Assembly (NCBI GenBank): GCA_947458415.1
Contig: CANGZG010000005.1
Coordinates: 1 to 26,145, forward strand
Direction: 5' to 3'
Source of the DNA: Comamonadaceae bacterium
Lineage (GTDB): Bacteria; Pseudomonadota; Gammaproteobacteria; Burkholderiales; Burkholderiaceae_C
DNA length: 26,145 nt
Shown here: positions 1-6,323 of the stretch, piece by piece
Layout of the letters: every line of letters starts with the position of its first letter
How positions within the stretch are numbered: position 1 is the stretch's first letter
The notes under the pieces: generated by a model
The model's database searches: none
The model's input: the letters and a program-made list of their open reading frames with translations, nothing else
Told to the model about the DNA's origin: nothing
Translations under genes and position numbers: made by a program

Positions 1-439
1 CAATCAGCAACTGACGCGCGATACGCAAGCCTTCGTCAATGCGAAAACTCTCATCCAAATAGGGGTCGTTGATCAAACCCTTCCAGCCCACCGTGGTGCG
101 TGGCTTTTCAAAATACACACGCATGACGATTTCCAGCGTGTCTTTGTAAGTTTCACGCACTGCCTTCAAACGCCGGGCGTAATCCAGCGCTGCAGCAGGG
201 TCATGGATAGAGCAAGGCCCCATCACCACCAGCAAACGGTCATCCTTGCCCGACATGATGGCAGCGATACGCTGGCGCGTGTCACTGATGAGCTGTTCAA
301 CCGCTGTGCCAGCGATGGGGAAAAAGCGAATCAAATGTTCAGGAGGCGGCAACACGGTGATGTCCTTGATGCGTTGGTCGTCGGTCTGGCTGGTTTGGTC
401 ATCGATCGGTGCATAAGCATCTTTGGGATGGGATTTCAT
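1..439 (-). CDS. aroG: 3-deoxy-7-phosphoheptulonate (DAHP) synthase, class I AroG/F/H type; 3' end outside window
   Basis: DAHP synthase condenses phosphoenolpyruvate with erythrose 4-phosphate, the first step of the shikimate pathway to Phe, Tyr and Trp, in the cytoplasm. The 146 visible codons start at the ATG whose complement is 437-439 and include the family stretches LLVVMGPCSIHDP (about residues 67-79) and RVYFEKPRTTVGWKGLINDP. These match the AroG/AroF/AroH family, whose proteins are about 350-370 residues long, so more than half is cut off by the left edge. An AGGAG (complement of 446-450) lies 6 bases before the ATG and supports this start. The gene follows tldD on the same strand but has its own 170-base leader with a leader peptide and terminator, so it is probably controlled by attenuation. 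Which amino acid inhibits the enzyme cannot be read from the visible part. The family call is near certain; the letter G rather than F or H is convention. Confidence 0.95.
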   Translation of the reverse strand, partial: MKSHPKDAYAPIDDQTSQTDDQRIKDITVLPPPEHLIRFFPIAGTAVEQLISDTRQRIAAIMSGKDDRLLVVMGPCSIHDPAAALDYARRLKAVRETYKDTLEIVMRVYFEKPRTTVGWKGLINDPYLDESFRIDEGLRIARQLLI

Positions 440-484
440 TCAAGACTCCTGGGCTTCAACAAGGAAGGATCAAATATCGTCAAC

Positions 485-511
485 AAAAAAAAACCGCCGG
501 GGTCCGGCGGT
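485..511 (-). terminator. Intrinsic terminator in the aroG leader (attenuator)
   Basis: On the minus strand CCGCCGG-ACC-CCGGCGG forms a perfect 7-bp stem (504-510 with 494-500), extended to 8 bp by A511 with T493, and is followed directly by nine T (485-493). It lies about 30 bases after the leader-peptide stop and 45 bases before the aroG ATG, so it would end transcription before aroG rather than after a gene. Its 5' arm (504-511) is also complementary to 553-560 within the leader peptide frame. That gives an alternative antiterminator pairing. Confidence 0.88.
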
Positions 512-540
512 AGGTTAGGGAGTTCAGAGCGTTGTTGCGT

Positions 541-609
541 TCAGACCTCTCGACCGCCGGTGGGGCGTGAGACATCAAAATAGGCAAAGTGAAAATGCAC
601 TGAATTCAT
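541..609 (-). CDS. Putative aroG leader peptide, 22 residues, Phe/Tyr-rich
   Basis: The frame starts at the ATG complementary to 607-609 and stops at TGA (541-543). Residues 5-11 read HFHFAYF: three Phe and one Tyr in seven codons, with no Trp. It lies just upstream of a strong terminator and DAHP synthase, the usual arrangement of a ribosome-mediated attenuator. Codons 17-19 (Thr-Gly-Gly) contain CCGGCGGT, which can pair with the terminator's 5' arm. A ribosome stalled at codons 6-11 would leave this segment free, so the antiterminator forms and aroG is transcribed. A ribosome at the stop codon would cover it, so the terminator forms. No Shine-Dalgarno sequence precedes the ATG, but a -10-like TACATT lies 7 bases upstream, so the message may be leaderless. 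This is inferred from sequence geometry; no expression data exist here. Confidence 0.8.
   Translation of the reverse strand: MNSVHFHFAYFDVSRPTGGREV
553..560 (-). promoter_or_regulatory. Antiterminator half-site in the aroG leader
   Basis: The plus-strand octamer accgccgg occurs at 553-560 and again at 493-500, where it is the 3' arm of the terminator. The minus-strand RNA copy at 553-560 can therefore replace that arm in pairing with 504-511 over 8 bp, enclosing a 41-base loop. The two structures are mutually exclusive, as expected for segments 2:3 versus 3:4 of a classical attenuator. I see no obvious 1:2 structure. Confidence 0.72.
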
Positions 610-616
610 GGCTTGA

Positions 617-622
617 AATGTA
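617..622 (-). promoter_or_regulatory. Putative extended -10 element for the aroG leader
   Basis: The minus strand reads TGC-TACATT, an extended -10 pattern, with the hexamer ending 7 bases before the leader-peptide ATG. The -35 position (about 640-645, TAAAGC) is a poor match to TTGACA. If used, transcription would begin at or next to the A of the ATG. Confidence 0.42.
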
Positions 623-634
623 GCACAGGCCAAA

Positions 635-652
635 CACGGGCTTTAAGCCGTG
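635..652. repeat. Imperfect inverted repeat over the tldD stop codon
   Basis: The minus strand reads CACGGCTTAAAGCCCGTG, a 7-bp dyad around TAA with a single bulged C, followed by TTT. It could be a weak tldD terminator. It also lies at the -35 position of the proposed aroG leader promoter, so it could instead be an operator. The sequence alone does not decide between these. Confidence 0.35.
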
Positions 653-2103
653 CCGCCGACGGTCAAGCCATCGATGCGCAAAGTGGGTTGGCCCACGCCG
701 ACCGGCACACTTTGGCCTTCTTTGCCACAGGTGCCCACGCCGGGGTCAAGCGCCATGTCATTGCCAATCATTTTGACCCGGGTCAGCGCGTCAGGGCCGT
801 TGCCCACCAGCGTGGCACCCTTGACCGGGTATTGGATTTTTCCGTTCTCCACCCAATACGCTTGGCTCGCGGAAAACACAAATTTGCCCGATGTGATGTC
901 GACCTGACCGCCACCAAAATTGGTGGCGTACAAACCTTTTTTGATGCTGGCCACGATCTCTTGCGGGTGCATGTCGCCGCCCAACATGTAGGTGTTGGTC
1001 ATGCGGGGCATGGGCACATGGGCATAACTTTCACGCCGACCATTGCCCGTCGGCGCCACGCCCATCAAACGCGCGTTCATGCTGTCTTGGATGTAGGCTT
1101 TCAAAATACCATCTTCAATCAAGACATTGCGCTGGCTGGCATGGCCTTCGTCGTCCACATTGAGTGAACCACGGCGATCTGCGATCGTGCCATCGTCCAA
1201 CACGGTCACACCTTTGGCGGCAACCCGCTGGCCAATCATGCCGCTGAAAGCGCTGGAGCCCTTGCGGTTGAAGTCACCTTCCAAGCCGTGGCCAATCGCC
1301 TCGTGCAACAAAATGCCGGGCCAACCCGAACCCAGCACCACGGTCATTTCACCGGCAGGCGCGGCTTGCGCTTGCAAATTGGTCAAGGCGGCACCCACCG
1401 CTTCGTCCACATAACGCGTCAATGCGGCGCCATCGAAATATGCCAAACCAAAACGTCCGCCACCCCCTGCCGAGCCACTTTCGCGACGGCCGTTTTCTTC
1501 GACGATCACGTTCAAAGACAAGCGCACCAGCGGGCGCACATCAGCGGCCAACGTGCCATCGGCGCGGGCCACCAACACCACGTCATATTCGCTGGCCAGA
1601 CCCGCCATGACTTGCACCACTCGCGGGTCTTTGGCGCGGGCTTGTTGCTCGATTCGCTCGAGCAGGTTCACTTTGGCGGTGCTGTCCAAACTGGCGATCG
1701 GGTCATCGTCGCGGTAGAGACTGCGAGAGCCCGCAATTTTTCTGGCGGGGACTTTGGTTTTGGCGTTTTTTCCGCTGGCCGCGATGCTGCGCACTGTGTG
1801 CGCGGCATCCATCAGGGAAGCCAAAGAGATGTCGTCCGAATAGGCAAACGCGGTTTTTTCACCGCTGACAGCTCGCACACCCACGCCTTGGTCAATGCTG
1901 AACGAGCCGGTCTTGACGATGCCCTCTTCCAAACTCCAGCCTTCGGATCGGGTGTATTGGAAATACAAATCCGCGTCATCGATGCGGTGCGCACGGATTG
2001 CTGACAAAGCCTGAGACAAATGGCTTTCGTCCAAACCATAAGGCTTGAGCAACAGGTTGTGGGCGATGGAAAGGCGTTCTAAGGTGGGTTCGTGTGCAAT
2101 CAT
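643..2103 (-). CDS. tldD: TldD, TldD/PmbA-family metalloprotease subunit
   Basis: TldD forms a heterodimeric cytoplasmic metalloprotease with TldE (PmbA) that degrades unfolded peptides; in E. coli it matures microcin B17 and affects CcdA antitoxin turnover. The 486-residue product has the family's HExxxH zinc motif as HEAIGH at residues 267-272, the following GLEGDFNRKGSS stretch, and the conserved C-terminal GTCGKEGQSVPVGVGQP. Length is close to that of E. coli TldD. No pmbA/tldE is in the window; the partner is normally encoded elsewhere. The start at 2103 is the only sensible one, because the N-terminus aligns with the family well before the DADLYFQ segment. There is no Shine-Dalgarno sequence; instead TACAAT sits 6 bases before the ATG. 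The gene lies 39 bases after the oxidoreductase gene, so it may be read both from rodA and from its own promoter. Confidence 0.96.
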   Translation of the reverse strand: MIAHEPTLERLSIAHNLLLKPYGLDESHLSQALSAIRAHRIDDADLYFQYTRSEGWSLEEGIVKTGSFSIDQGVGVRAVSGEKTAFAYSDDISLASLMDAAHTVRSIAASGKNAKTKVPARKIAGSRSLYRDDDPIASLDSTAKVNLLERIEQQARAKDPRVVQVMAGLASEYDVVLVARADGTLAADVRPLVRLSLNVIVEENGRRESGSAGGGGRFGLAYFDGAALTRYVDEAVGAALTNLQAQAAPAGEMTVVLGSGWPGILLHEAIGHGLEGDFNRKGSSAFSGMIGQRVAAKGVTVLDDGTIADRRGSLNVDDEGHASQRNVLIEDGILKAYIQDSMNARLMGVAPTGNGRRESYAHVPMPRMTNTYMLGGDMHPQEIVASIKKGLYATNFGGGQVDITSGKFVFSASQAYWVENGKIQYPVKGATLVGNGPDALTRVKMIGNDMALDPGVGTCGKEGQSVPVGVGQPTLRIDGLTVGGTA

Positions 2104-2109
2104 GACGCC

Positions 2110-2115
2110 ATTGTA
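2110..2115 (-). promoter_or_regulatory. Putative -10 element directly before tldD
   Basis: The minus strand has TACAAT (five of six to TATAAT) ending 6 bases before the tldD ATG, with no Shine-Dalgarno sequence between. No good -35 hexamer is seen at 16-18 bp. If active, the transcript would start at the A of the ATG. Confidence 0.42.
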
Positions 2116-2142
2116 GGAGTCGGGCCCAGAACCGCGTGTTCG

Positions 2143-3024
2143 TCAGGTCTTTTTTGCTTGCCGGATGAATGCCAGCATTTGGCTGTCGTCCAAGTCGGTC
2201 ATGCCTTGCTCGCACGCCATGGCAAAGGCTTTGGCCGCGTCGGCGCCCAGCCAACCGGAAAAGCCCACTTGTTCAGCCGAGGCCATTGCCAAGCGGGTGT
2301 CTTTGGCCAACAAGCGCATGTGTGAGCCAATGCTGGTGTCGTTGGCAAACACACGCCGCAAACGGTCAGTGGCGATCCAACTTTGCCCGCTAGAGCGCTC
2401 AATCAAGGACAAGGCGGTGTCTTGGCTCAATCCCATTTTTTCAGCCAGCACCATGGCTTCGCAGGCGCCAACCAAGTTGATGCCAGCCAACAGGTTGTTG
2501 ACCAATTTGACGCGTGCACCGTCGCCTACCCGGTGGCTGATCAACACACATTGGTTGGACAAGGCTTGCAACAACGCATCTTGGGCAGCCAGCACGTGCT
2601 CGGGGGCCGCGAGCATCAAACTCATGGTGCCATTGCCGGCCCGGATCGGCCCGCCAGACATCGGTGCGTCCACCATGTGCACGCCGATGGCCTGCAATTG
2701 CTGTGCGAAATGTTCAGTGTCCGAGGGTGCGATGGTCGGACACATGATCACCGTTTGACCGGCTTTCAAGCCCGCCAGCAAACCCTGCGGCCCGTCAAAC
2801 ACTTGTTGTACCTGAGCGGCATCAATCACGCACACGATCACCGTGTCGGCCGCTTGCGCCACCGCGGCCGCGTTGGTGCCCACCTGGGCGCCCAGTGCGT
2901 TCAGTTCGGACACTTTGTCTGCGTCCAAATCATGCACCACCACCGGCCAACCCAAGCTCAGCAAACGCTTTGCCATGCCGCCGCCCATGTTGCCCACCCC
3001 TACGAGACCTGTTTGTTGATTCAT
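2143..3024 (-). CDS. NAD(P)-dependent oxidoreductase, beta-hydroxyacid dehydrogenase family
   Basis: Members of this family (3-hydroxyisobutyrate dehydrogenase, tartronate semialdehyde reductase GarR/GlxR and relatives) oxidise beta-hydroxyacids or reduce the matching semialdehydes in the cytoplasm. The 293-residue product has the N-terminal Rossmann motif GVGNMGGGMA (residues 9-18), the substrate loop DAPMSGG (119-125) and the catalytic GxxxKxxxN pattern with K173 and N177. Length is typical. The specific substrate cannot be assigned from sequence, so no gene symbol is given. The ATG overlaps the rodA stop as ATGA, which implies translational coupling, yet there is no evident link between this enzyme and rod-shape growth. 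tldD follows 39 bases later. Confidence 0.93.
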   Translation of the reverse strand: MNQQTGLVGVGNMGGGMAKRLLSLGWPVVVHDLDADKVSELNALGAQVGTNAAAVAQAADTVIVCVIDAAQVQQVFDGPQGLLAGLKAGQTVIMCPTIAPSDTEHFAQQLQAIGVHMVDAPMSGGPIRAGNGTMSLMLAAPEHVLAAQDALLQALSNQCVLISHRVGDGARVKLVNNLLAGINLVGACEAMVLAEKMGLSQDTALSLIERSSGQSWIATDRLRRVFANDTSIGSHMRLLAKDTRLAMASAEQVGFSGWLGADAAKAFAMACEQGMTDLDDSQMLAFIRQAKKT

Positions 3025-4175
3025 GATTGCACCAATTGTTTCGCTTTTGCCACCGACAACAAGATACCAATGCCAAAGCCCAGCGTGACCATGGCCGTCC
3101 CGCCATAACTGATGAACGGCAAGGGCACACCAACCACTGGCAAGATACCGCTGACCATGCCCATGTTGACGAAGGCGTAGGTAAAGAAAATCAAGGTCAC
3201 GCTACCCGCCAATAAGCGGGTAAACAAGGTCGGGCCTTCGAGCGAAATGGCCAGCCCGCGCAACACCAAAAACACGAAGCCAGCGATCAACAACATGTTG
3301 CCCAGCAAACCAAATTCTTCACCATAGGCTGCAAAGATGAAATCCGTGGTGTGTTCAGGAATGAAGTCCAGGTGGGTTTGTGTGCCTTGCATGAAACCTT
3401 TGCCAAAGAATCCGCCCGAGCCGATCGCAATCATGCCTTGAATGATGTGAAAGCCTTTGCCCAAGGGGTCACGCCACGGGTCCAGCAAAGTGCATACGCG
3501 TTGCCGTTGGTATTCGCGAAACATGGGCCATTTGACATTGTCCGCACACAACATGGGTTCAAACACCACCAACAACAAGACAGCGATCACGCCAAGCACA
3601 ATCGGTGGAACAATCCATTTCCAGCCCAGCCCAGCAAAGTACAACACATACACACCTGCGGCAAACACCAAAATCGCGGTCCCCATGTCAGGCTGGTTGG
3701 CAATCAACGCCACTGGCATGACCAACAGGACGGTCGCCGCCAAAAAGTCCAATGGCCTCAACTGCCCTTCGCGTTTTTGAAACCACCACGCCAACATCAA
3801 GGGCATGCCAATCTTCATGATTTCGCTGGGCTGAATCACAATACCGACATTGAGCCAGCGACGCGCGCCGTTTTTGGTCAACCCAAACAAAGCCACACCT
3901 ACCAACAGCGCCAAACCCACGGTGTAAACAGGCACCGCCAAGGTCATCAACCGTTGCGGCGGGATTTGCGCGACCACAAACATGATGCAAAAAGCCAAAG
4001 CCAAATTTCGCGCATGGTCCCAAAACCGCATGCCATTGGCATATCCCGAACCAAACATGGTGATCAATCCGGCCACGGCCAACAAAGCCACGGCCAGCGT
4101 CAACTGACCATCAAAGCCACGCAGCACTTGGGTGAACTGGCGCAATACATAAGGTTTTTCAAAACTCAAGGCCAT
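3021..4175 (-). CDS. rodA: RodA, SEDS-family peptidoglycan glycosyltransferase
   Basis: RodA polymerises lipid II into glycan strands for lateral wall growth, working with PBP2 (MrdA) in the elongasome at the inner membrane. The 384-residue product is a polytopic SEDS protein. It contains KNGARRWLNVG, VIQPSEIMKIGMPL, the NQPDMGTA motif, PEHTTDFIFAAYGEEFG and the C-terminal PLPFISYGGTAM. The open frame runs further upstream, to 4352, but the family start is the ATG at 4175 (MALSFEKPYV); translation from there gives the usual RodA length. It is RodA rather than FtsW because a second SEDS gene sits inside the dcw cluster between murD and murG. In this window it is not next to mrdA or mreBCD. GATAAT lies 6 bases before the ATG and no Shine-Dalgarno sequence is visible. 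Upstream is the divergent RNase gene. Confidence 0.95.
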   Translation of the reverse strand: MALSFEKPYVLRQFTQVLRGFDGQLTLAVALLAVAGLITMFGSGYANGMRFWDHARNLALAFCIMFVVAQIPPQRLMTLAVPVYTVGLALLVGVALFGLTKNGARRWLNVGIVIQPSEIMKIGMPLMLAWWFQKREGQLRPLDFLAATVLLVMPVALIANQPDMGTAILVFAAGVYVLYFAGLGWKWIVPPIVLGVIAVLLLVVFEPMLCADNVKWPMFREYQRQRVCTLLDPWRDPLGKGFHIIQGMIAIGSGGFFGKGFMQGTQTHLDFIPEHTTDFIFAAYGEEFGLLGNMLLIAGFVFLVLRGLAISLEGPTLFTRLLAGSVTLIFFTYAFVNMGMVSGILPVVGVPLPFISYGGTAMVTLGFGIGILLSVAKAKQLVQS

Positions 4176-4181
4176 GCTGGA

Positions 4182-4187
4182 ATTATC
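4182..4187 (-). promoter_or_regulatory. Putative -10 element of rodA
   Basis: GATAAT on the minus strand (five of six to TATAAT) ends 6 bases before the rodA ATG. The 17-bp-spaced -35 position (4205-4210) is not TTGACA-like and lies inside the palindrome at 4201-4214. Confidence 0.5.
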
Positions 4188-4200
4188 AACCCATTCCGAT

Positions 4201-4214
4201 GCAGACCGGTCTGC
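4201..4214. promoter_or_regulatory. Perfect 14-bp palindrome, candidate shared operator of rodA and the RNase gene
   Basis: GCAGACCGGTCTGC equals its own reverse complement. It sits in the 67-bp divergent intergenic region, 13 bases from the rodA -10-like box and 15 bases from the RNase -10-like box, so it covers the -35 position of both. Neither -35 resembles consensus, which fits an activator that replaces -35 contacts, or a repressor blocking both promoters. I do not recognise the site as that of a known regulator. A perfect 14-bp palindrome is expected once or twice by chance in 26 kb, so its position is the main argument. Confidence 0.5.
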
Positions 4215-4229
4215 CTGCGCCCCGCGTGT

Positions 4230-4235
4230 GACAAT
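4230..4235 (+). promoter_or_regulatory. Putative extended -10 element of the RNase gene
   Basis: TGT-GACAAT has the TGn extension, and its hexamer ends 7 bases before the ATG at 4243. There is no Shine-Dalgarno sequence and no recognisable -35; the -35 position lies in the palindrome at 4201-4214. Confidence 0.42.
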
Positions 4236-4242
4236 CAATGCC

Positions 4243-6318
4243 ATGTATGCATTGTTCGAAGAAGCCGGCAAACTCCACAGCGGTCGCGTGCTGTCCGAGG
4301 CCGACACATCCGCCCAAATTGAGCTTGAATCCGGCAAGCGCGTCAAAGCCAAAGCGGCTCAAATCTTGTTGCGGTTTGACAAACCCGCACCCGCTGAATT
4401 GCTGCGTGAAGCTGGCGGCTTGGCACAGGGCATTGACTTGGAACTGGCGTGGGAATTTGCGCCACCCGACGAGTTTTCGTTCACAGACTTGGCGCGCGAA
4501 TATTTCAGTGACAAAGCCAGCTTGCCAGAGCAAGTCGCTTGTCTGCTCAAACTGAGCGAAGCACCGCATTACTTTCGCCGTGCCGGCAAAGGGCACTTCA
4601 AAAAAGCACCGGCTGACATCATTGCGCAAGCATTGGCAGCGATTGAAAAGAAAAAACAGCTGCAAGCGCAAATCGAGGACTGGGCGCAACAACTCGTTGA
4701 CGGCCGTTGCCCTTCGCCCATCCAGACTCAGCTTTACAAAATTTTGTTCAAGCCGGACAAAAATTCGCCCGAATACAAAGCCGTCGTGCTGGCCGCCAAA
4801 CAAAGCCAGCAAGCCCCGCTGACCTTGTTGCTCAAAGCAGGTGCCATTCAAAGCGCGTATGACTTTCATTGGCAACGGTTTTTGTTTGACCATTTCCCTA
4901 AAGGCACGGCTTTTCCGCATTTGCAGGCCCCGGCTTTGCCACAAGACTTGCCCTTGGCAGATGTTCAAGCCTATTCCATTGACGACTCGCAAACCACAGA
5001 AATTGATGATGCGTTGTCGGTGCAAGGTTTGGGCACAGGTCGTGTGGTGCTGGGCATTCACATTGCCGCACCAGCATTGGCCTTGCAACCGGGGGACGCG
5101 TTAGACCAAGTGGCACGCCAGCGCTTGTCCACGGTTTACATGCCCGGCCACAAAATCACCATGTTGCCCGACAGCGTGGTACAAACCTATACCTTGGACG
5201 AAGGACGGGCGTGCCCAGCGTTGTCGCTCTATGTCAGCTTCAACGAAGACACGCTGGCGATTGAACACACTTCGACAAAGTTGGAGCAAGTGCCCATCGT
5301 GGCCAATTTGCGGCATGACAAACTCGATCACATCGTGACCGAGCCATGGTTGACTGACCCAGGCTTTCAGCATTCAGACCCCGCGCTTGACCAACACTTG
5401 CCACGCGCCGCGTTGACGTTCATGCACCGGTTGGCCAAGCACCTCAAGTCCCTGCGCGAACAAGTGCGCGGCAAACCCGAGCAGTTCAATCGGCCCGATT
5501 TCAATTTCAAATTGGACGGTGTGCCCGCACAAGGTCCGGCGGGTGAAGAAACGGTTCACCTGAGCATTCGCCCGCGCGGTGCTGCGTTGGACCTGATCGT
5601 GGCCGAGGCCATGATATTGGCCAACAGCACATGGGGCCAATGGCTGTCAGATTTGGGCGTGCCAGGCCTCTACCGCAGTCAAGCCAGCATGGCACCTGGT
5701 GTCAAGGTCCGCATGGGCACCCGTGCGTTACCGCATGCGGGTATTGGCGTCCCTTGCTATGCATGGAGCACCTCGCCCTTGCGTCGCTACACCGATTTGG
5801 TGAACCAATGGCAACTGGTCGCCTGCGTGCGCAACGGCAACACCGCGGCATTGGTCGCGCCATTCAAACCGAAAGACGCTGGCCTGATGTCCATCGTGTC
5901 GGCATTTGAAGAGGCCTACGGCGCCTACAACACGCACCAGGCCACCATGGAAAGGTACTGGACGCTCAAGTACTTGCAACAACACCAATTGGAAGACATC
6001 GACGCCACAGTCATCAAGGCCTTCCCTGGTGAGCCACCGTTGGTCAGGGCAGTGAATTTACCGTTGGTATTGGGTGTGGCTGGGGCACCAACGCTTGAGC
6101 GCGGTGCACTGGTGCGCGTGAAACTCGGACAGGTCGACACCATGGCACTGGATGTCAAAGCCACGTTTGTCAGTTTGCTTGACGCGGCCTCCTCCCCAGA
6201 AGAGGACGCATCGGACGATGACACCGCGGTGGGGCCGATCGCGATTGCATTGGACATGGAAGACGCCGCGAACGACGTAGTCAACAGTGGTGACACCTCC
6301 CCAGACGCAGCCAGTTGA
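4243..6318 (+). CDS. RNB-domain exoribonuclease, RNase II/R family
   Basis: Proteins of this family degrade single-stranded RNA from the 3' end in the cytoplasm using Mg2+. The 691-residue product has the RNB catalytic motif SIDDSQTTEIDDA, with aspartates at about 247, 248, 255 and 256, then IHIAAPA, the STWGQWLSDLGVPGLYRSQ segment, and TSPLRRYTDL (about 510-519) with its conserved arginines. A C-terminal S1-like portion is only suggested, and an acidic tail (EEDASDDD) ends the protein. The frame is open from 4174, but the family-like N-terminus MYALFEEAGKLHSG begins at 4243. No Shine-Dalgarno sequence is present; a -10-like GACAAT lies 7 bases upstream. It heads a four-gene plus-strand set, with the next gene 5 bases after its stop. 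I leave the symbol empty because it is clearly family-level but not certainly rnb or rnr. Confidence 0.93.
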   Translation: MYALFEEAGKLHSGRVLSEADTSAQIELESGKRVKAKAAQILLRFDKPAPAELLREAGGLAQGIDLELAWEFAPPDEFSFTDLAREYFSDKASLPEQVACLLKLSEAPHYFRRAGKGHFKKAPADIIAQALAAIEKKKQLQAQIEDWAQQLVDGRCPSPIQTQLYKILFKPDKNSPEYKAVVLAAKQSQQAPLTLLLKAGAIQSAYDFHWQRFLFDHFPKGTAFPHLQAPALPQDLPLADVQAYSIDDSQTTEIDDALSVQGLGTGRVVLGIHIAAPALALQPGDALDQVARQRLSTVYMPGHKITMLPDSVVQTYTLDEGRACPALSLYVSFNEDTLAIEHTSTKLEQVPIVANLRHDKLDHIVTEPWLTDPGFQHSDPALDQHLPRAALTFMHRLAKHLKSLREQVRGKPEQFNRPDFNFKLDGVPAQGPAGEETVHLSIRPRGAALDLIVAEAMILANSTWGQWLSDLGVPGLYRSQASMAPGVKVRMGTRALPHAGIGVPCYAWSTSPLRRYTDLVNQWQLVACVRNGNTAALVAPFKPKDAGLMSIVSAFEEAYGAYNTHQATMERYWTLKYLQQHQLEDIDATVIKAFPGEPPLVRAVNLPLVLGVAGAPTLERGALVRVKLGQVDTMALDVKATFVSLLDAASSPEEDASDDDTAVGPIAIALDMEDAANDVVNSGDTSPDAAS

Positions 6319-6323
6319 TTCCC

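Noticed and set aside
4174..4242. N-terminal extension of the RNase gene from an ATG at 4174
   Set aside because: It would overlap the rodA start and remove the whole divergent promoter region; the family-like N-terminus begins at 4243.
3351..4322. Plus-strand open frame of 323 codons opposite rodA
   Set aside because: The translation is dominated by His and Gln and mirrors the hydrophobic codons of rodA; not a gene.
6315..6323. TTG start for the TonB-like gene overlapping the RNase stop
   Set aside because: An ATG three codons downstream gives the same protein without a rare start codon.
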